This document shows, in pieces, positions 11,687 through 23,124 of a stretch of 64,000 bases of DNA (position 1 is the first letter of the stretch; each line of letters starts with the position of its first letter). The stretch covers positions 125,719,706 to 125,783,705 of the forward strand of contig CM075650.1 of the NCBI GenBank assembly GCA_037953625.1, in the 5' to 3' direction. The position numbers and the translations under genes are program-made. Below the pieces are notes generated by a model. That model was not told where the DNA came from, ran no database searches, and was given only the letters and a program-made list of their open reading frames with translations. This stretch comes from Crotalaria pallida. Its lineage: Eukaryota > Streptophyta > Magnoliopsida > Fabales > Fabaceae.

Positions 11687-12832
11687 AATTATCTACACCT
11701 AGTCATCATTACAACAACCTAGAATCTATATCCTAAGCAAAGGTAATACAAACCCCTCTTACCTTCCTAAGAGGTGGTGATGAATCTCAAGCCTTAGCCT
11801 ATTGGTCCTTGGTGTTTGAGTTCCTTCTCCTTAGCTTCTCTACACTTTGACTTGTACTCGCTTTGGCCCTTGAATCCCTAGATTTAATCTCCTACTTCTT
11901 GTCATTAATGATGAGGTTGATGGGTATAACTCTCCCTAGTTGTTAGGTTTAAAAATCCATGGAAATAGAGAGGGAGAAGGTCACGAATTTGGTGGAGGAG
12001 AGGAGGAAGGATTTGTTGGCCAATTTCTTACTTGATTCATTGATGGGGATAATATGTGAGTTGATTTTGGGTGCTTATGAGATGTTTTCCTTAGCTATGG
12101 AACTCAACAAAACAATAGAGAGGAGGGAGGAGGGGGTCGACTTCTTGAGGGAGTATAGGGAATGATTTATGAGCCCATTATATTGAATAGAAAATGATGG
12201 GGATGATGATGATGAGGGTTATGAGGTTTTGATCTTGGTGTTGGTGTGGTTGATGAGGATGAGAAGCTCTTGGGGCTTTGAGAGGAAGGTGGAAGGGATG
12301 ATGAATAGTGAGTGTTGGTGGTGGGATGGATTTGTTTTATGATGCCCCTTGCCAAGGAAGAAAAATCGTGTGGCTGGGATTGGGCATCTTGGTGCCCAAG
12401 TTGAAATCTGGTGGTTGAAAACGCTGCATCTGGTCGCGCGCGCCTGGGCGCGGGTAGCGCGCCCCTGAGCGCGAGTCTGGCACCAGCTCCTGATCTGGTG
12501 CGTGGTGCGGGAATCTGATGCGGTCAGGAAGGAATGACGTGTCAGATGGTGCGCCAACAAGGAATCTGGTGCGCGCAGGGCGCGCCTGGGCGAGAAAGCT
12601 ACTGAATTGGTGCAGAAATGAACAGGGCACGCACCTGGGCGCAGACTTCTCGCATCCAATGGTGGGAATTGGGTTTAGAGCTATGGATATTTTATTCCTA
12701 ATTTTCTTGCACCAGATGATTTCTAAAACTTAAAACCCTGATTTAACCCCCGAATCCACTTCGATAATTCTACCTCTTGATACATATGCACTCTACGCAA
12801 CCCCTAGTACTTAAAATTACTACTCACCTTGA
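11687..12832 (-). repeat. E, older LTR-like fragment, left of CO1
   Basis: This continues across CO1 into 31140-31239, which ends with the reverse complement of TGTAACATCCC, an LTR-like start. On the minus strand it has a TK-like layout: a promoter side, an exon-like leader, and a 5' splice-like GAAGGTAAGAGG near 11755. It holds the only GC-rich patch of the window (about 12425-12640). No coding domain was found; the frames at 12219-12733 follow the GC-rich repeats and look fortuitous. Confidence 0.5.
12425..12640. repeat. GC-rich palindrome-like cluster in E
   Basis: Several imperfect GC palindromes of the type GCGCCTGGGCGC, GCGCCCCTGAGCGC and GCACCTGGGCGC occur here. The first two start about 19-20 bp apart. 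It recalls the spacing of the ACTCGAGT clusters but with an unrelated motif. Confidence 0.6.
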
Positions 12833-13137
12833 TGTAAAATCAAATCTCTGATTAAGGTGGATAATTTTGATGATGACAATGTAATTAAATTATGGACTTA
12901 ATTTGAAGAATGCAAGCCCAACAATAAAGAAGATCAAGTGCTTAGTTTAATTATTCGTTCTCATTTATTCTCATTGTATTTTATTTTATTTATGAGAGTG
13001 GGTAGTTTAGGTTTTTATTCTCACATAAGGTCAGATAATGATCATGCATGAAAGGTTGAGATTAAAACCAATTAGACTTGAGAAGAGAATTGAAAACAAT
13101 GTTAGAAAAACTTAATTTTTCCAACATTGAGCAATTC

Positions 13138-13265
13138 CCTCGAGTGATTCTCAATTCACTCGAGTGATTTATGAATTTTCTGTAATATAGCCGTTGGATA
13201 AAGTAAAAAGGCAACACTATCAGAGCTGACCAAAAACACTCGAGTGTTTTCAAAAAGACTCGAGT
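13138..13265. repeat. ACTCGAGT pairs in CO1 5' LTR, first cluster
   Basis: Two pairs (13138/13158 and 13238/13258), each 20 bp start to start. The first site is decayed to CCTCGAGT but is intact in the 3' LTR at 29913. Confidence 0.93.
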
Positions 13266-14140
13266 GATTTAGGTCTGTCAGCAAATTTTTTAAACGTTAG
13301 AAGAGGACAAAAAGGTAGAATAACTTGGTTTTTCCTTCCCTTTTGTCCCCTCACTTATATTCTGAATAGTGGCCATTATCCAAGAGAACAAGCTTACACT
13401 CTTTCATTGATTCTCTCTCTCTCAAGTGTTAAAATCATTTTCTCTCTCTAAACTCAACCAAGCATTCATCTTTATTATTTGTCTTAGTGAGTTACGAGAG
13501 TGTGCTTCAATTGTAAGAGAATTATTTGTTGTAAAATTCTCAAACACTCAAACACTTTAGCTTGTTTAGAAAATCTTGGTGAGGTATCCAAGTACTTGGT
13601 GAGGTATCCAAGTTCTCATGTCTTGGGAGGTTCTCAAGCACAAAGACTAAGAGGATTCTTAGCTTGGTTGGGCTCTTGGAGGTTCGAAGGAGCTTAAGAA
13701 GAAGGGACTCTTCATCACCAAATCAAGTTGGGGTAGAAACTTCAAGAGTTTGGTACACTCTTGAAAAGGGTTAGGATTGAGTGAGGAATCTCAATTTATC
13801 CTTGTAATTTCTAACAATTTGATCATTATTAGAAACTCCTAAGTTGATTAGGGGGGACTGGATTAGCACTCTAGATTGAGTGTGAACCAGGATAAAATTG
13901 GTGTTGTCTCTCTCTTTTATAGCTTTCTTAGTTTTCAAGTAAAACCAAACCCTAAGTTCTCTAGAAAGGGGCTTTTATAATTCTAGTAGCAATTGGGTGC
14001 AATTAACTTGTTATCAACTTGTTTTAACTTAGTTTAATTGCCCTCTACTTTGATTTATATCTGCCCTGGATTAGTCTTTAAGAAATTGAATCATTTTGCT
14101 AAATTTCTCTGAAACTGCTCCTTTCTGTTCTGCATAAAAC

Positions 14141-14263
14141 ACTCGAGTGTTTTTCAATTCACTCGAGTATTTCGTAGCATTTCACTCGAGTGTTCTTCAT
14201 TTTCACGCGAGTGTTTTTCAGGTTTTCTGAAAAACACGCGAGTGTTTTTAAATTCACTCGAGT
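14141..14263. repeat. ACTCGAGT pairs in CO1 5' LTR, second cluster
   Basis: Six sites in three pairs, start-to-start 20, 21 and 20 bp. Two sites read ACGCGAGT. The last is followed by AAATTGCCCAGTTTCAGAAA, close to the tail after the TK cluster. The 3' LTR copy has lost one 31-bp unit. Confidence 0.93.
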
Positions 14264-14400
14264 AAATTGCCCAGTTTCAGAAAAACAAGCTTTTGATCAA
14301 TTATCTTTTAATTGCACCGAAAATTAGTCACTGTTGCTTCCATATTACTATTCACCCCCCCTCTAGTAATTGCTAAGCCCGCTTGTTGGTTTCCAACAAG

Positions 14401-14412
14401 TGGTATCAGAGC
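14401..14412 (+). other. CO1 primer-binding site
   Basis: TGGTATCAGAGC, complementary to the 3' end of plant initiator tRNA-Met, two bases after the 5' LTR. The same site is present in CO2, TK2 and TK4. Confidence 0.9.
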
Positions 14413-14466
14413 TCGGTCGAAAGATCAAGCGTAAAAGCTTTTTCGAAAAAGATCCTTTTGGAAACA

Positions 14467-16260
14467 ATGGGCTCTAGCAATCAACAAGAAGGGTCTATGT
14501 CTCTTAACCGACCTCCATTCTTCAATGGTGAAGATTATTCTTATTGGAAGGTTAGGATGAGAGTCTTTGTAGAAGCAATAGACACCGATATTTGGGATGC
14601 AATTGAAAAAGGTCCTAATATTCCTAGAAGAGTGATTAATGGTGAAGCCATTGTTATTCCTAGGACAAGTTGGAATGAAGATGATAAAAAGAAAGTTTCA
14701 TATGATTTAAAAGCTAAAAATATCATCTTCTCCGCTTTGTCCAAAAATGAATTTCATAGGATTTCACAATGTCAATCGGCTAAAGAAATGTGGGATACCT
14801 TGCAAATTACTCATGAGGGAACTAGTGAAGTTAGAGACTCAAGATTAAATGCTTTAACTCATGAATATGAGCTCTTTCATATGTTCCCTAATGAGTCTAT
14901 CAATGATATGCAAACAAGGTTCACACATATCGTTAACCAATTGATTGGCTTAGGAAAGGAATTTAGAGATGGTGAAACTACTAACAAAGTCTTGAGATGT
15001 CTTTATAGGAGATGGTAACCTAAGGTGACCGCCATCAAGGAAGCTAAGGATGTAAAATCTATGGACTTGACCACCTTGTTTGGAAAGCTCCAAGAACATG
15101 AGATGGAACTATCAAGACTTCACTTAAATGAAGATTCGGACAAGAAAAAGAAGAGCATCTCTCTAAAAGCCTCAACTAAAATATCAAAAGAGGATGAAGA
15201 TGAATCTTCAAGTGAAAGCTCCGATCATGCTCTAAATGAGGAAGAGAATGGCTTATTTTCCAAGAGGTTCAACAAATTCCTCAAAGGCAAAAAGGGTAGT
15301 TCATCATTCTCTAAGGACAAGAGACCTCAAGACAAAAGATTCAAGGATAGCAAGCCAAGAAACAAGAGCTCAAGCGAAAGTGTCAAATGTCATGAGTGTG
15401 GTGGGATAGGACACATAAAAATGGAATGTCCCACCTACTTGAGAAAGAATGAGAGGAAGACTCAAGATGGCAAGGGGAAAAGAGCTTACATTGTTTGGGA
15501 TGAACCAGAAAAGGATTCCAAGTCATCCTCAAGTAGTTCGGATGATGAGGAAGCCAAGCTATGCCTCATGGCCAAGAATGACAATGAAGCCTCCTCAAGT
15601 AGTGAAAGAAATGACAATGAGAGTGAGGATGAGGTATCATCTAACTATTCTTACACCTCCTCTCATACTATTTCTTATGATGATTTGCTAAATGAATATA
15701 ATGAAATGCTCACTCAATTTGAAAGACTTGCTAAAGTTAACAAAGAAAAAGGAAATAAGCTTTTGGAGTATCAAAAGGAAATCAATGAATTAGAAAAATC
15801 TATTAATGATTTGAAACTCAAAAATGCATCCTTGGAACTTTCTAACTCTAGTCATGTTTGTGAGAATGCAAATCAATCATATACCATCACTCATTGTGAA
15901 AAGTGTTGTGTGCTTGAAAACGAAGTTAATGATTTGAAAATCAAACTCAACACTTTTAACAAAAGTGAAAGAAACCTAGATCGGTTAATTGGCTCTCTTA
16001 GACACAATTCAAACAAAACCGGTCTAGGATATGTCCACAAGAAAAAGAAAAATAAAGTGGTTGGTTCATTCTCAAAAATTGATTTTACAAAGAAACCAAC
16101 TTGCTTTTATTGTGGAAAATTTGGACATACAAACAATAAGTTCCATATCAAATCTTTTGGAATTCAAAATGGTACTTATGTTTGGATTAAGAAGGAAGAA
16201 TCATCCAAGACTAACAAAAAGGGACCCAACATAATTTGGGTACCCAAAATGAGCAAGTGA
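14467..16260 (+). pseudogene. gag: CO1 Gag, one nonsense codon
   Basis: This is a SIRE/Maximus-type copia Gag. It starts MGSSNQQEG at 14467, with the lineage hallmark NRPPFFNGEDYSYWKVRM near residue 20. A stop replaces the glutamine seen in CO2 at 15016-15018 (REWQP in CO2), splitting the frame. Downstream are a CCHC knuckle (CHECGGIGHIKMEC), acidic serine-rich spacers and a coiled-coil-like segment rich in Glu, Lys and Leu. A second C-terminal finger (CFYCGKFGHTNNKF) has its last Cys replaced by Phe; CO2 keeps Cys. The frame ends MSK-TGA at 16260. Confidence 0.88.
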
Positions 16261-16273
16261 TTGTGTCTTGTAG

Positions 16274-16756
16274 GTGTGCCTTAGAACCGGAAAGCAACTT
16301 TGGATACTTGATAGTGGATGTTCTAGGCACATGACGGGAGATAAGCGACATTTCATTGAGCTTACTCCTAAAGAAAAAGGATATGTCACATATGGAGACA
16401 ACAACAAAGGCAAAATACTTGGTATAGGTAAAATTGGTAATTCTTCCAACTTGGTTATTGATAATGTACTTTATGTTCAAGGATTAGAACATAATCTTTT
16501 GAGCATTAGTCAATTATGTGATATTGGTAACCATGTATTATTTACCTCTACTCATTGTCTCATAAAAAGTGACAAAGATGAATCTATCAAATTTGTTGGA
16601 AAAAGGTCTAATAACACTTACATGGTTGAATTGAATAATATCACTTCTTTAGTTTCAAAATGTTTAATTAGAAAAGAAAGTGATACTTGGTTATGGCATC
16701 GTAGGACCGCTCACATTAATGTAAATCAACTTAAGAAACTTCATCCAAAGACTTAG
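16274..16756 (+). pseudogene. pol: CO1 protease and pre-integrase segment
   Basis: The frame opens with VCLRTGKQLWILDSGCSRHMTG (aspartic protease, DSG) and continues into the GAG-pre-integrase region with the integrase zinc-finger histidines (LWHRRTAHINV). It ends in a frameshift near 16745, apparently one extra base relative to CO2, after which integrase continues in another frame. There is no ATG at the start; the first pol codons follow TTGTAG and are GTG TGC, as in CO2. Confidence 0.85.
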
Positions 16757-17644
16757 TAGTTGGTTTACCAAAGCTCAATTTTCAAATTAAAGGTGATTGC
16801 ACTCCTTGCAAGAAGTGCAAACAAACTAAAAATCATTTTGGTTCCAAAAATGATGTGTCCACAACAAGACCATTGGAAATGCTTCATATGGACTTGTTTG
16901 GACCTTCTCAAGTAAAAAGCTTTGGTGGCAACTACTATGCCTTGGTGATTGTTGATGATTTTTCAAGATTTACATGGACATTATTTTTAAGTGCTAAGAG
17001 TGAGGCCTACAAGTCTTTTAAACGCCATATTAAGCTTGCACAAAACCAAGTAAACCAAAAAGTGATTATAATTCGAACCGACCATGGAGGTGAATTTGAA
17101 AACTATAAATTTGATAGATTTTGTGATAAGCATGGAATTGAGCACCAATATTCGGCACCTAGGACTCCCCAACAAAATGGAGTTGTTGAGAGGAAAAATA
17201 GGGTGCTAGAGGAACTTGCTAGAACCATGTTAAATGATTCTCAAGTACCTCAATACTTTTGGGCCGATGCCGTTAATACGGCTTGTTATGTAATGAATAT
17301 AATTTTAATTAGGCCCATGATAAAGAAAACCCCCTATGAGCTTTACAAAGGTAGAAAACCCAATATATCCCATTTCCATGTTTTTGGATGCAAAGTGTAC
17401 ATTTTAAACAATGGAAAAGATCAACTTGGAAAATTTGATTCTAAATCGGATGAGGGAATATTTTTGGTTTACTCTTCTCATAGCAAAGCTTTTAGAGTTT
17501 ATAATAAACGAACTATGACTATTGAAGAATCTATTCACATTGTTTTTAATGAGTCTTCGAAAGAAGATAGTGTTTTATGTGAGGGTAGTGATGATGGACT
17601 TGAGATTTCAAATGTTGACAAAGAGATGGAAAAATCAAAGGATG
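16747..17644 (+). pseudogene. pol: CO1 integrase, interrupted by TK2
   Basis: This continues pol in a shifted frame: the CxxC of the zinc domain (CTPCKKC), then the core with Asp (MLHMDLFGPS), Asp (IIRTDHGGEF) and Glu (PQQNGVVERKN). It continues past FHVFGCKVYI and is cut at 17644 by TK2. The 5-bp target duplication GGATG is at 17640-17644 and again after the TK2 LTRs. Removing TK2 restores the frame into the RT segment at 26704. Confidence 0.88.
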
Positions 17645-18373
17645 TGTGACACCCTTCCAGATTACTCAACTATAATATAGTAATTAAGCCTTTATATTGA
17701 ATAATATATGGACTTGTGAGTATTAAGAAAATAACTGAAAGTAAAATTTTCTTTTAAAAGCGGGTGCACAAATCAACACTTGGAATTCTTGGAGAATAAA
17801 CCCTAAGGCATTACAAAACAGTTGTATCGAATTCGGCGATTTTTAAAACCTTTTCAAAAGTTGGGTAACATTCGTCTTTTGGAATCGTATTTATATCATA
17901 GAAAATAACTGAAGGTACCCTTACTTTAATTGATAAAACTGATACCATCAAATGGTTTTCACAGGCGAACTCTCAAATAGATTAAATCAGAGTAAGCGGA
18001 AATTATCGGACTATGCCTTGGATAGGAATATAAACATAGGTTTTATATATATATGAAAGTCATAAGTACATAGCCCAACATCAGAGTCTCCAAGATCCAA
18101 AACATACAAGGCCATAAACAGATCTACATAGCAGTGTAACCAAAACCCTAGAGTACCCAAAAGTATATTTACAACATATATACATAGCCAAAATATAAAC
18201 TCCAAGGGTGGTCACGTAGATCCGGTAGCATCAGATGTAGTAGTAGTAGTAGTAGCATCAGTCTCCAAGAACAAAGGTAGTAGCATCATCATCATCACAG
18301 CAGCAGCAAAGTATCCTCCACAGCCTCCACACATCGGATCCTCTGATCCGCATCATACACCATACGCACATAC

Positions 18374-18844
18374 CTAGGGATCATCGTCCCTCCAATCACT
18401 CCCAGTAGAATGCATGACAGGCTCGCTCCCACTCTCGTCCTCCACTGGATCCTCCTCGATCTCATCCGAGGGAGAGTGTACCCTACCACTGGGTACCGGG
18501 TCAGGTGATGGTGAAACCCTGACTGGACTCCTCGGATCAGAAGGGGGAGTCTCCTCGCGGACGACTCTCGAAGTAAAAGGGTGTGAGCGGGTAGGTTGAA
18601 AATAAAAACTGTGATATGAGCGAGCTGGTCGTGTGGGAGGTGGTCCATGGTAAGTATAAAAGAGGGGTACGTGCATAGTGTACATGATGGGAATCCTACA
18701 TCTACGAGGATGAAACCGGACCATCGAGTTGGGGTGGTAGAAGATAACCTCTACCTCTCCCTCGAAGACCGCTCGGTGATCCTCGTAGATCCATATGCCA
18801 CTAAAAAGTGGCCGGATCTCGACGCAAGCGATGTAACGTGACAT
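18374..18844 (-). CDS. LTR-encoded conserved ORF (TK2 left LTR), unknown function
   Basis: An uninterrupted 156-residue frame starting MSRYIACVEIRPLFSGIWIY after a 3' splice-like CCTTGTAG. The first two thirds are rich in Arg, His, Tyr, Phe and Pro; the last third is strongly acidic (DEIEEDPVEDESGSEP and a DWRDDDP end). It differs from the TK4 copy at about 20 positions, yet both are free of stops. I see no signal peptide, membrane segment or known catalytic motif. Confidence 0.5.
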   Translation of the reverse strand: MSRYIACVEIRPLFSGIWIYEDHRAVFEGEVEVIFYHPNSMVRFHPRRCRIPIMYTMHVPLFYTYHGPPPTRPARSYHSFYFQPTRSHPFTSRVVREETPPSDPRSPVRVSPSPDPVPSGRVHSPSDEIEEDPVEDESGSEPVMHSTGSDWRDDDP

Positions 18845-19579
18845 CACCTACAAGGGCATAGGGGTAAGCATTTCTATACACATAATCAATAGAGTATAAA
18901 TTTGCACAATATGAATATGTAAATATGCAACAATGAACAACAATCACATTTAGCACTTAGCAGTTATTGAATGCAATTAGGATGCTCATACTTGTTCCAT
19001 TTATCACACTTAATTCAAATGAGTGGCATGATGTATGAATCTAGCTCTCATGCCTATCTCCATCATTCTATGTCACTCTTTGACGTCCATCCCTAACAAC
19101 CCAGCACTCACCAGTGCGTTGTATTCCTAGGTATACAACAGTTCGTACATTCACCAAGAATGTACTCGACAAGCTTGGAATCAATGCCACCCGAGCAATG
19201 TTATAACGTGCCACCCGAGCAACGTACCGTCATCCAAACGGCCCATCATCCAAATGGTATAACCGTATCGGCATCCACTCAGCCGACCACGTCAACGACG
19301 TGTAATCAAGCAAGCGTATTGGCACTCCCAGAGGCCCTCCTCATGTTATCAAAACATGATAAACGACTTACCATCCAAACTCCAAATGAATGCATCATTT
19401 TTACGATTGAAGGAAATTGATTAATATATTACATGCCACCTAGGCACATTCCGTCATCCAAACGGTGTATCCATATTAATCAATTCCTCTTAAGTTCAGA
19501 TCCCTTGGATTATGGTTATGAAATCCTTAACCAATTGAGTTAGAATTGAAAATGGTGTTTCTCAGGTTCTGGGTAAATT

Positions 19580-19903
19580 ACTCGAGTATAATTCAGCATA
19601 CTCGAGTGTTTTTCAACTTTTCCAGATTACTCGAGTGTACTTAGGGTTACTCGAGTGTTCGTGACTTTCTGAGGATTTGGGTTTCAAATTCAATAAATTA
19701 CTCGAGTAGTTCATGGGTTACTCGAGTGTTCATCATGATTTCCAGGATACTCGAGTCACCCCTGCATTACTCGAGTGGTTTGCCTTAACATGTCCTCAGG
19801 TCTTGCTCGATACTCGAGTACCAAACACAATACTCGAGTGTTCTTGTTCAAATTACATTGTTTTACAAACGTTTTACTCGAGTACCTGGTCTAATACTCG
19901 AGT
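19580..19903. repeat. ACTCGAGT cluster in TK2 left LTR
   Basis: Twelve sites in pairs, mostly 20 bp start to start (19580/19600, 19876/19896). The layout matches TK1 and TK4. Confidence 0.95.
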
Positions 19904-21223
19904 GTTTCGCAGCAGAAAACACTGAAATCTTAGTTTCAACATACCATTTTCATTTCTACTCATTTCCAGTCCATTCCAAGGATCAACAGAGTTAACATAT
20001 CATAATTTGAACATGCGACAACATTCATTTCATATCAAATAACAGATTTGACAGAGAATCAACCATTAATGCATAAAATACTCAATTTGGCAACTCAATA
20101 CCTCAAATTTCAAAATAAACATCACACTCATGAAACAATGGTCATTTAAACTTGCATGCATGATTTAGAACTTTCTCAACACAGTTTTAAAGCATGACTT
20201 GGTCTCCAAACCAAAGTTCCTATTCAATCTAAGCCCTTAGAGCCTCTTGGTGGCTCTCTAATGCATTTAATGGAATTTAAACTCTATCTAGTGTACGAAA
20301 TTTACTTCCCCTTACCTCTCAGACGTGAATCAAACAGAGAATTCCAAAGAAAAGCTCCACAGCGCCAAAAATCACTTTAAGCACCAACATGCAGAGCAGT
20401 TTTGAGTGCACCACCGAAATCGAATTGGTTCACCCATGAAATCAAGATAAGAATTGGGGAAAATTAGATTTCTAGACTCTATACAACATAATCTAACTAA
20501 AGGAATCGAATTTGAGACTCAGGGATTCGTGAGCTTACCACAATCAATGATCAAAGTGAGCTCCCAGAACTGATGACAGCAAACAAACCTTGACTTCCCA
20601 ACTTCGATTCTAACAGCACACTCACTCTCAGCTCACAATCTTTATGTCTATACAAAGCTCGTGATGTGAGCTTTGTATTGGTGTATAATTTGTGATTTGA
20701 AACTGAACACAGAGGGAGAATCGAAGAATACAATTTCAGAACCCTAACTTGAGCAAGTTTCACAATTCCATCAACAAAGTCTTCAATCTTGTTGATGAAG
20801 GGCTTAAATAGACATGGAGGGTGTTCATGCGTGACGACACGCCACCCAGGGCGTTGGCAAGGTGACGATTTCGTGTCAACGACACGAAATCGTTCATGGT
20901 GACTCAGCAAACGCACTAACTCGTGCAGTTTGACCCAACATACTCGAGTATTCCAGAAAATACTCGAGTAGTTTGCCCAGTTTTTGAAAAATAATTATTT
21001 TATTTACTTTCCTTCTAAAATCTTTCCTATATTTGCTTCTAGGTCCCAACCCAGGGACTAATATGCAAAGATACCTATTTCATGCATAAATATATTTATT
21101 AAAATAAATTCTAATAATATAAACACAGGTTTTAATCAAAGATTAAAAATAGAATTAATTAATTATAATAAACTTTATAATTAATATTCTATTAATCCAG
21201 GATTAAAATTTTGGGGTGTTACA

Positions 21224-21708
21224 GGATGAAGGAGAAGTCAAAGATGAACTTGATCCGGCTTGGAAAACGGTGAAAGCTCACCCTATTGACAATGTCATAG
21301 GAGATCTTTCAAAGGGAGTATTAACTCGTAGGTCAATTCAAAATATTTGTCATTTTGTTTCCGTTGTTTCTCAAATCGAACCAAATTCAATTAAGGAAGC
21401 AATTATGGATGAACATTGGGTTATGGCCATGCAAGAAGAACTAAATCAATTTATTAGAAATGATGTTTGGGAATTAGTGCCTATGCCCGATGATCATACC
21501 ATAATTGGTTTAAAATGGATTTATAGAAATAAACTTGATGAATCCGGTTTGATTATAAGAAACAAAGCGAGACTTGTTGCCCAAGGGTACAACCAAGAGG
21601 AAGGTGTTGATTATGATGAGACCTTTGCTCCGGTTGCACGTCTTGAGGCAATCCGCATCTTGCTTGCCTTTGCATCAATCATGAATTTTACTCTTTATCA
21701 AATGGATG
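21224..21708 (+). pseudogene. Extra copy of CO1 RT start
   Basis: 485 bp starting GGATGAAGGAG and ending in a codon run for QMDV. No difference was seen from CO1 at 26704-27188, where RT continues into KSAFLNG. Here it breaks directly into antisense gypsy gag. It is copia reverse transcriptase lying inside a gypsy element and cannot encode a working enzyme. Confidence 0.9.
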
Positions 21709-22834
21709 TCATACATTCATAATAAACAAATGAATGCGTAGCACCACAACCAGGCAACGCATCACAAAGCTGACCATTTAGCAAGTAATTACCTTGCACA
21801 AGATCGAAGGATTGGCTTGCTTCTCCACCTCTAAGAGTGAAAACCCTCCCTTGCACCATGGGTTTGTCAGTTGCCCCTCGTGAACTAGCCTTGGTCGGTT
21901 CCTGGCAATCCTTCGCAAAGTGTCTCGGTTTCCCACAATTGAAGCAGTTATTTGTTCCCCAACAAAAACGGCCATGATGACGACGCTTGCACTTGTCGCA
22001 GAAAGGAGCCTTACTTCGGAAGTTACCTCCATCACTACTTTCAACTTTTCCTTTGCCCTTCCTCCGGCGATCATACGGACCCTTGCCTCGATTATTGAAA
22101 CCTTTGTGCCTTTGAGGTCCATAATTTTTACTATCTTTCCTCTCTGATGCTTGCAGTTTTTCTGCCTTCTTGTCATCCTCGTACATTCTACACATGTCCA
22201 CCAATGTAGGAAAACTTTGGATCCTTTGATAACTGAAAGTAGACTTCAACTTGGGCCTTAAGCCTCCCTCAAACTTGATACACTTACTCCTTTCATCGGG
22301 GTTGTTCTGATAATATGGAGAGTACTTCATCAATTCCTCGAACTTGGCTGCGTACTCTCCCACACTCATGTCCCCTTGCTTCAGCTGCAAGAACTCCACT
22401 TCCTTCTTTCTCCTCAAATCCTCAGGAAAGTATTTATTGAGGAACTTCTCCATAAATACATCCCAATTAACCTCCCTTCCTTCATAATGCAGGAGCTGAA
22501 CCGTATGGTTCTACCAGTTCTTAGCCTCATCTTCTAACATGTAGACTGCATACGCCACCTTCTGAGCTTCTGCGCAGCCCAACGTTCTGAAGATCTTATC
22601 CATGGTATGAATCCACTTATTAGCCTCCTCAGGTTTAAATACTCCTTCAAACTTGGGTGGATTACAACTCCTAAAATCCGCCAAACTCTTAGCCTCGGTA
22701 ATACCCACATTACACTGATGAGGTGGGTTAACCGATTGCGGTGGTTGCTGAGATTGCCGTTGCTGCATAGCCTCTAGTACCGCGGTAATTTTCTCTAACA
22801 TCGCATTGGTGTGATTTTGGTTTCTAGGTTCCGT
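21709..22834 (-). pseudogene. gag: TK2 gag fragment
   Basis: A gypsy Gag matching TK1 and TK4: CNVGITEAKSLADFRSCNPPKFEG, the Gag core and a CCHC knuckle (CFNCGKPRHFAKDC, with Gly to Arg before His). The expected start codon at about 22834 is ACG, a stop replaces a Trp codon near 22509, and the sequence ends within protease, just past GCGATHSFV (the catalytic DSG is changed to GCG), at the junction with copia DNA. Confidence 0.88.
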
Positions 22835-23124
22835 AATAGACCTGCGCTATGGACTTATGGTCACATATGTTGAACTAAAGAAACTTTCATCACACCACCT
22901 ATACTAAGACTATAGCTTATACCTTTAAATCCACAATCAATTGGGTCTTGTGCTCAAAAGAGACAAGATACAAACAAATCAATTGTATCTAAAGCTCAAC
23001 AAGTAAGATACTAGCATTCAAAGCAATGAACATGCCTTGGAGGTACTTGCTTGATGTTGATGGCTACCTTTCTGAAACTACTTCCACTACTACAGGATCT
23101 GACTTTTGCTCTGATACCACTCAG
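22835..23124 (-). other. TK2 leader with primer-binding site
   Basis: Leader homologous to those of TK1 and TK4. TGGTATCAGAGC on the minus strand at 23108-23119 matches initiator tRNA-Met exactly. This shows that 23125-26703 is the 5' LTR of the element. Confidence 0.85.

Larger units (their letters stand above)
12833..14398 (+). repeat. CO1 5' LTR
   Basis: This LTR is 1566 bp, starting TGTAAAATCAAATC and ending GGTTTCCAACA, directly followed by AG and the primer-binding site. The matching 3' LTR is 29607-31139 (1533 bp). The flanking 5 bp are CTTGA at 12828-12832 and CTTGC at 31140-31144, a target duplication with one mismatch. The LTR end matches that of CO2, placing both in one lineage. 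Confidence 0.92.
17645..21223 (-). repeat. TK2 left LTR
   Basis: The left terminus is TGTGACACCC (reverse complement of GGGTGTCACA) and the right ends with the reverse complement of TGTAACACCCC. It has GGATG on both sides, as a solo LTR would. It contains the full-length LTR ORF (18374-18844), a 12-site palindrome cluster (19580-19903) and the U3 pair (20942, 20962). Confidence 0.92.

Noticed and set aside
12219..12733. Overlapping frames on both strands in the GC-rich patch as possible genes
   Set aside because: They follow low-complexity GC words inside an LTR-like region, and there is no domain or consistent start.
20551..20916. 121-codon minus-strand frame in the TK2 left LTR
   Set aside because: One base change truncates it in the right LTR, and other TK LTRs lack it.
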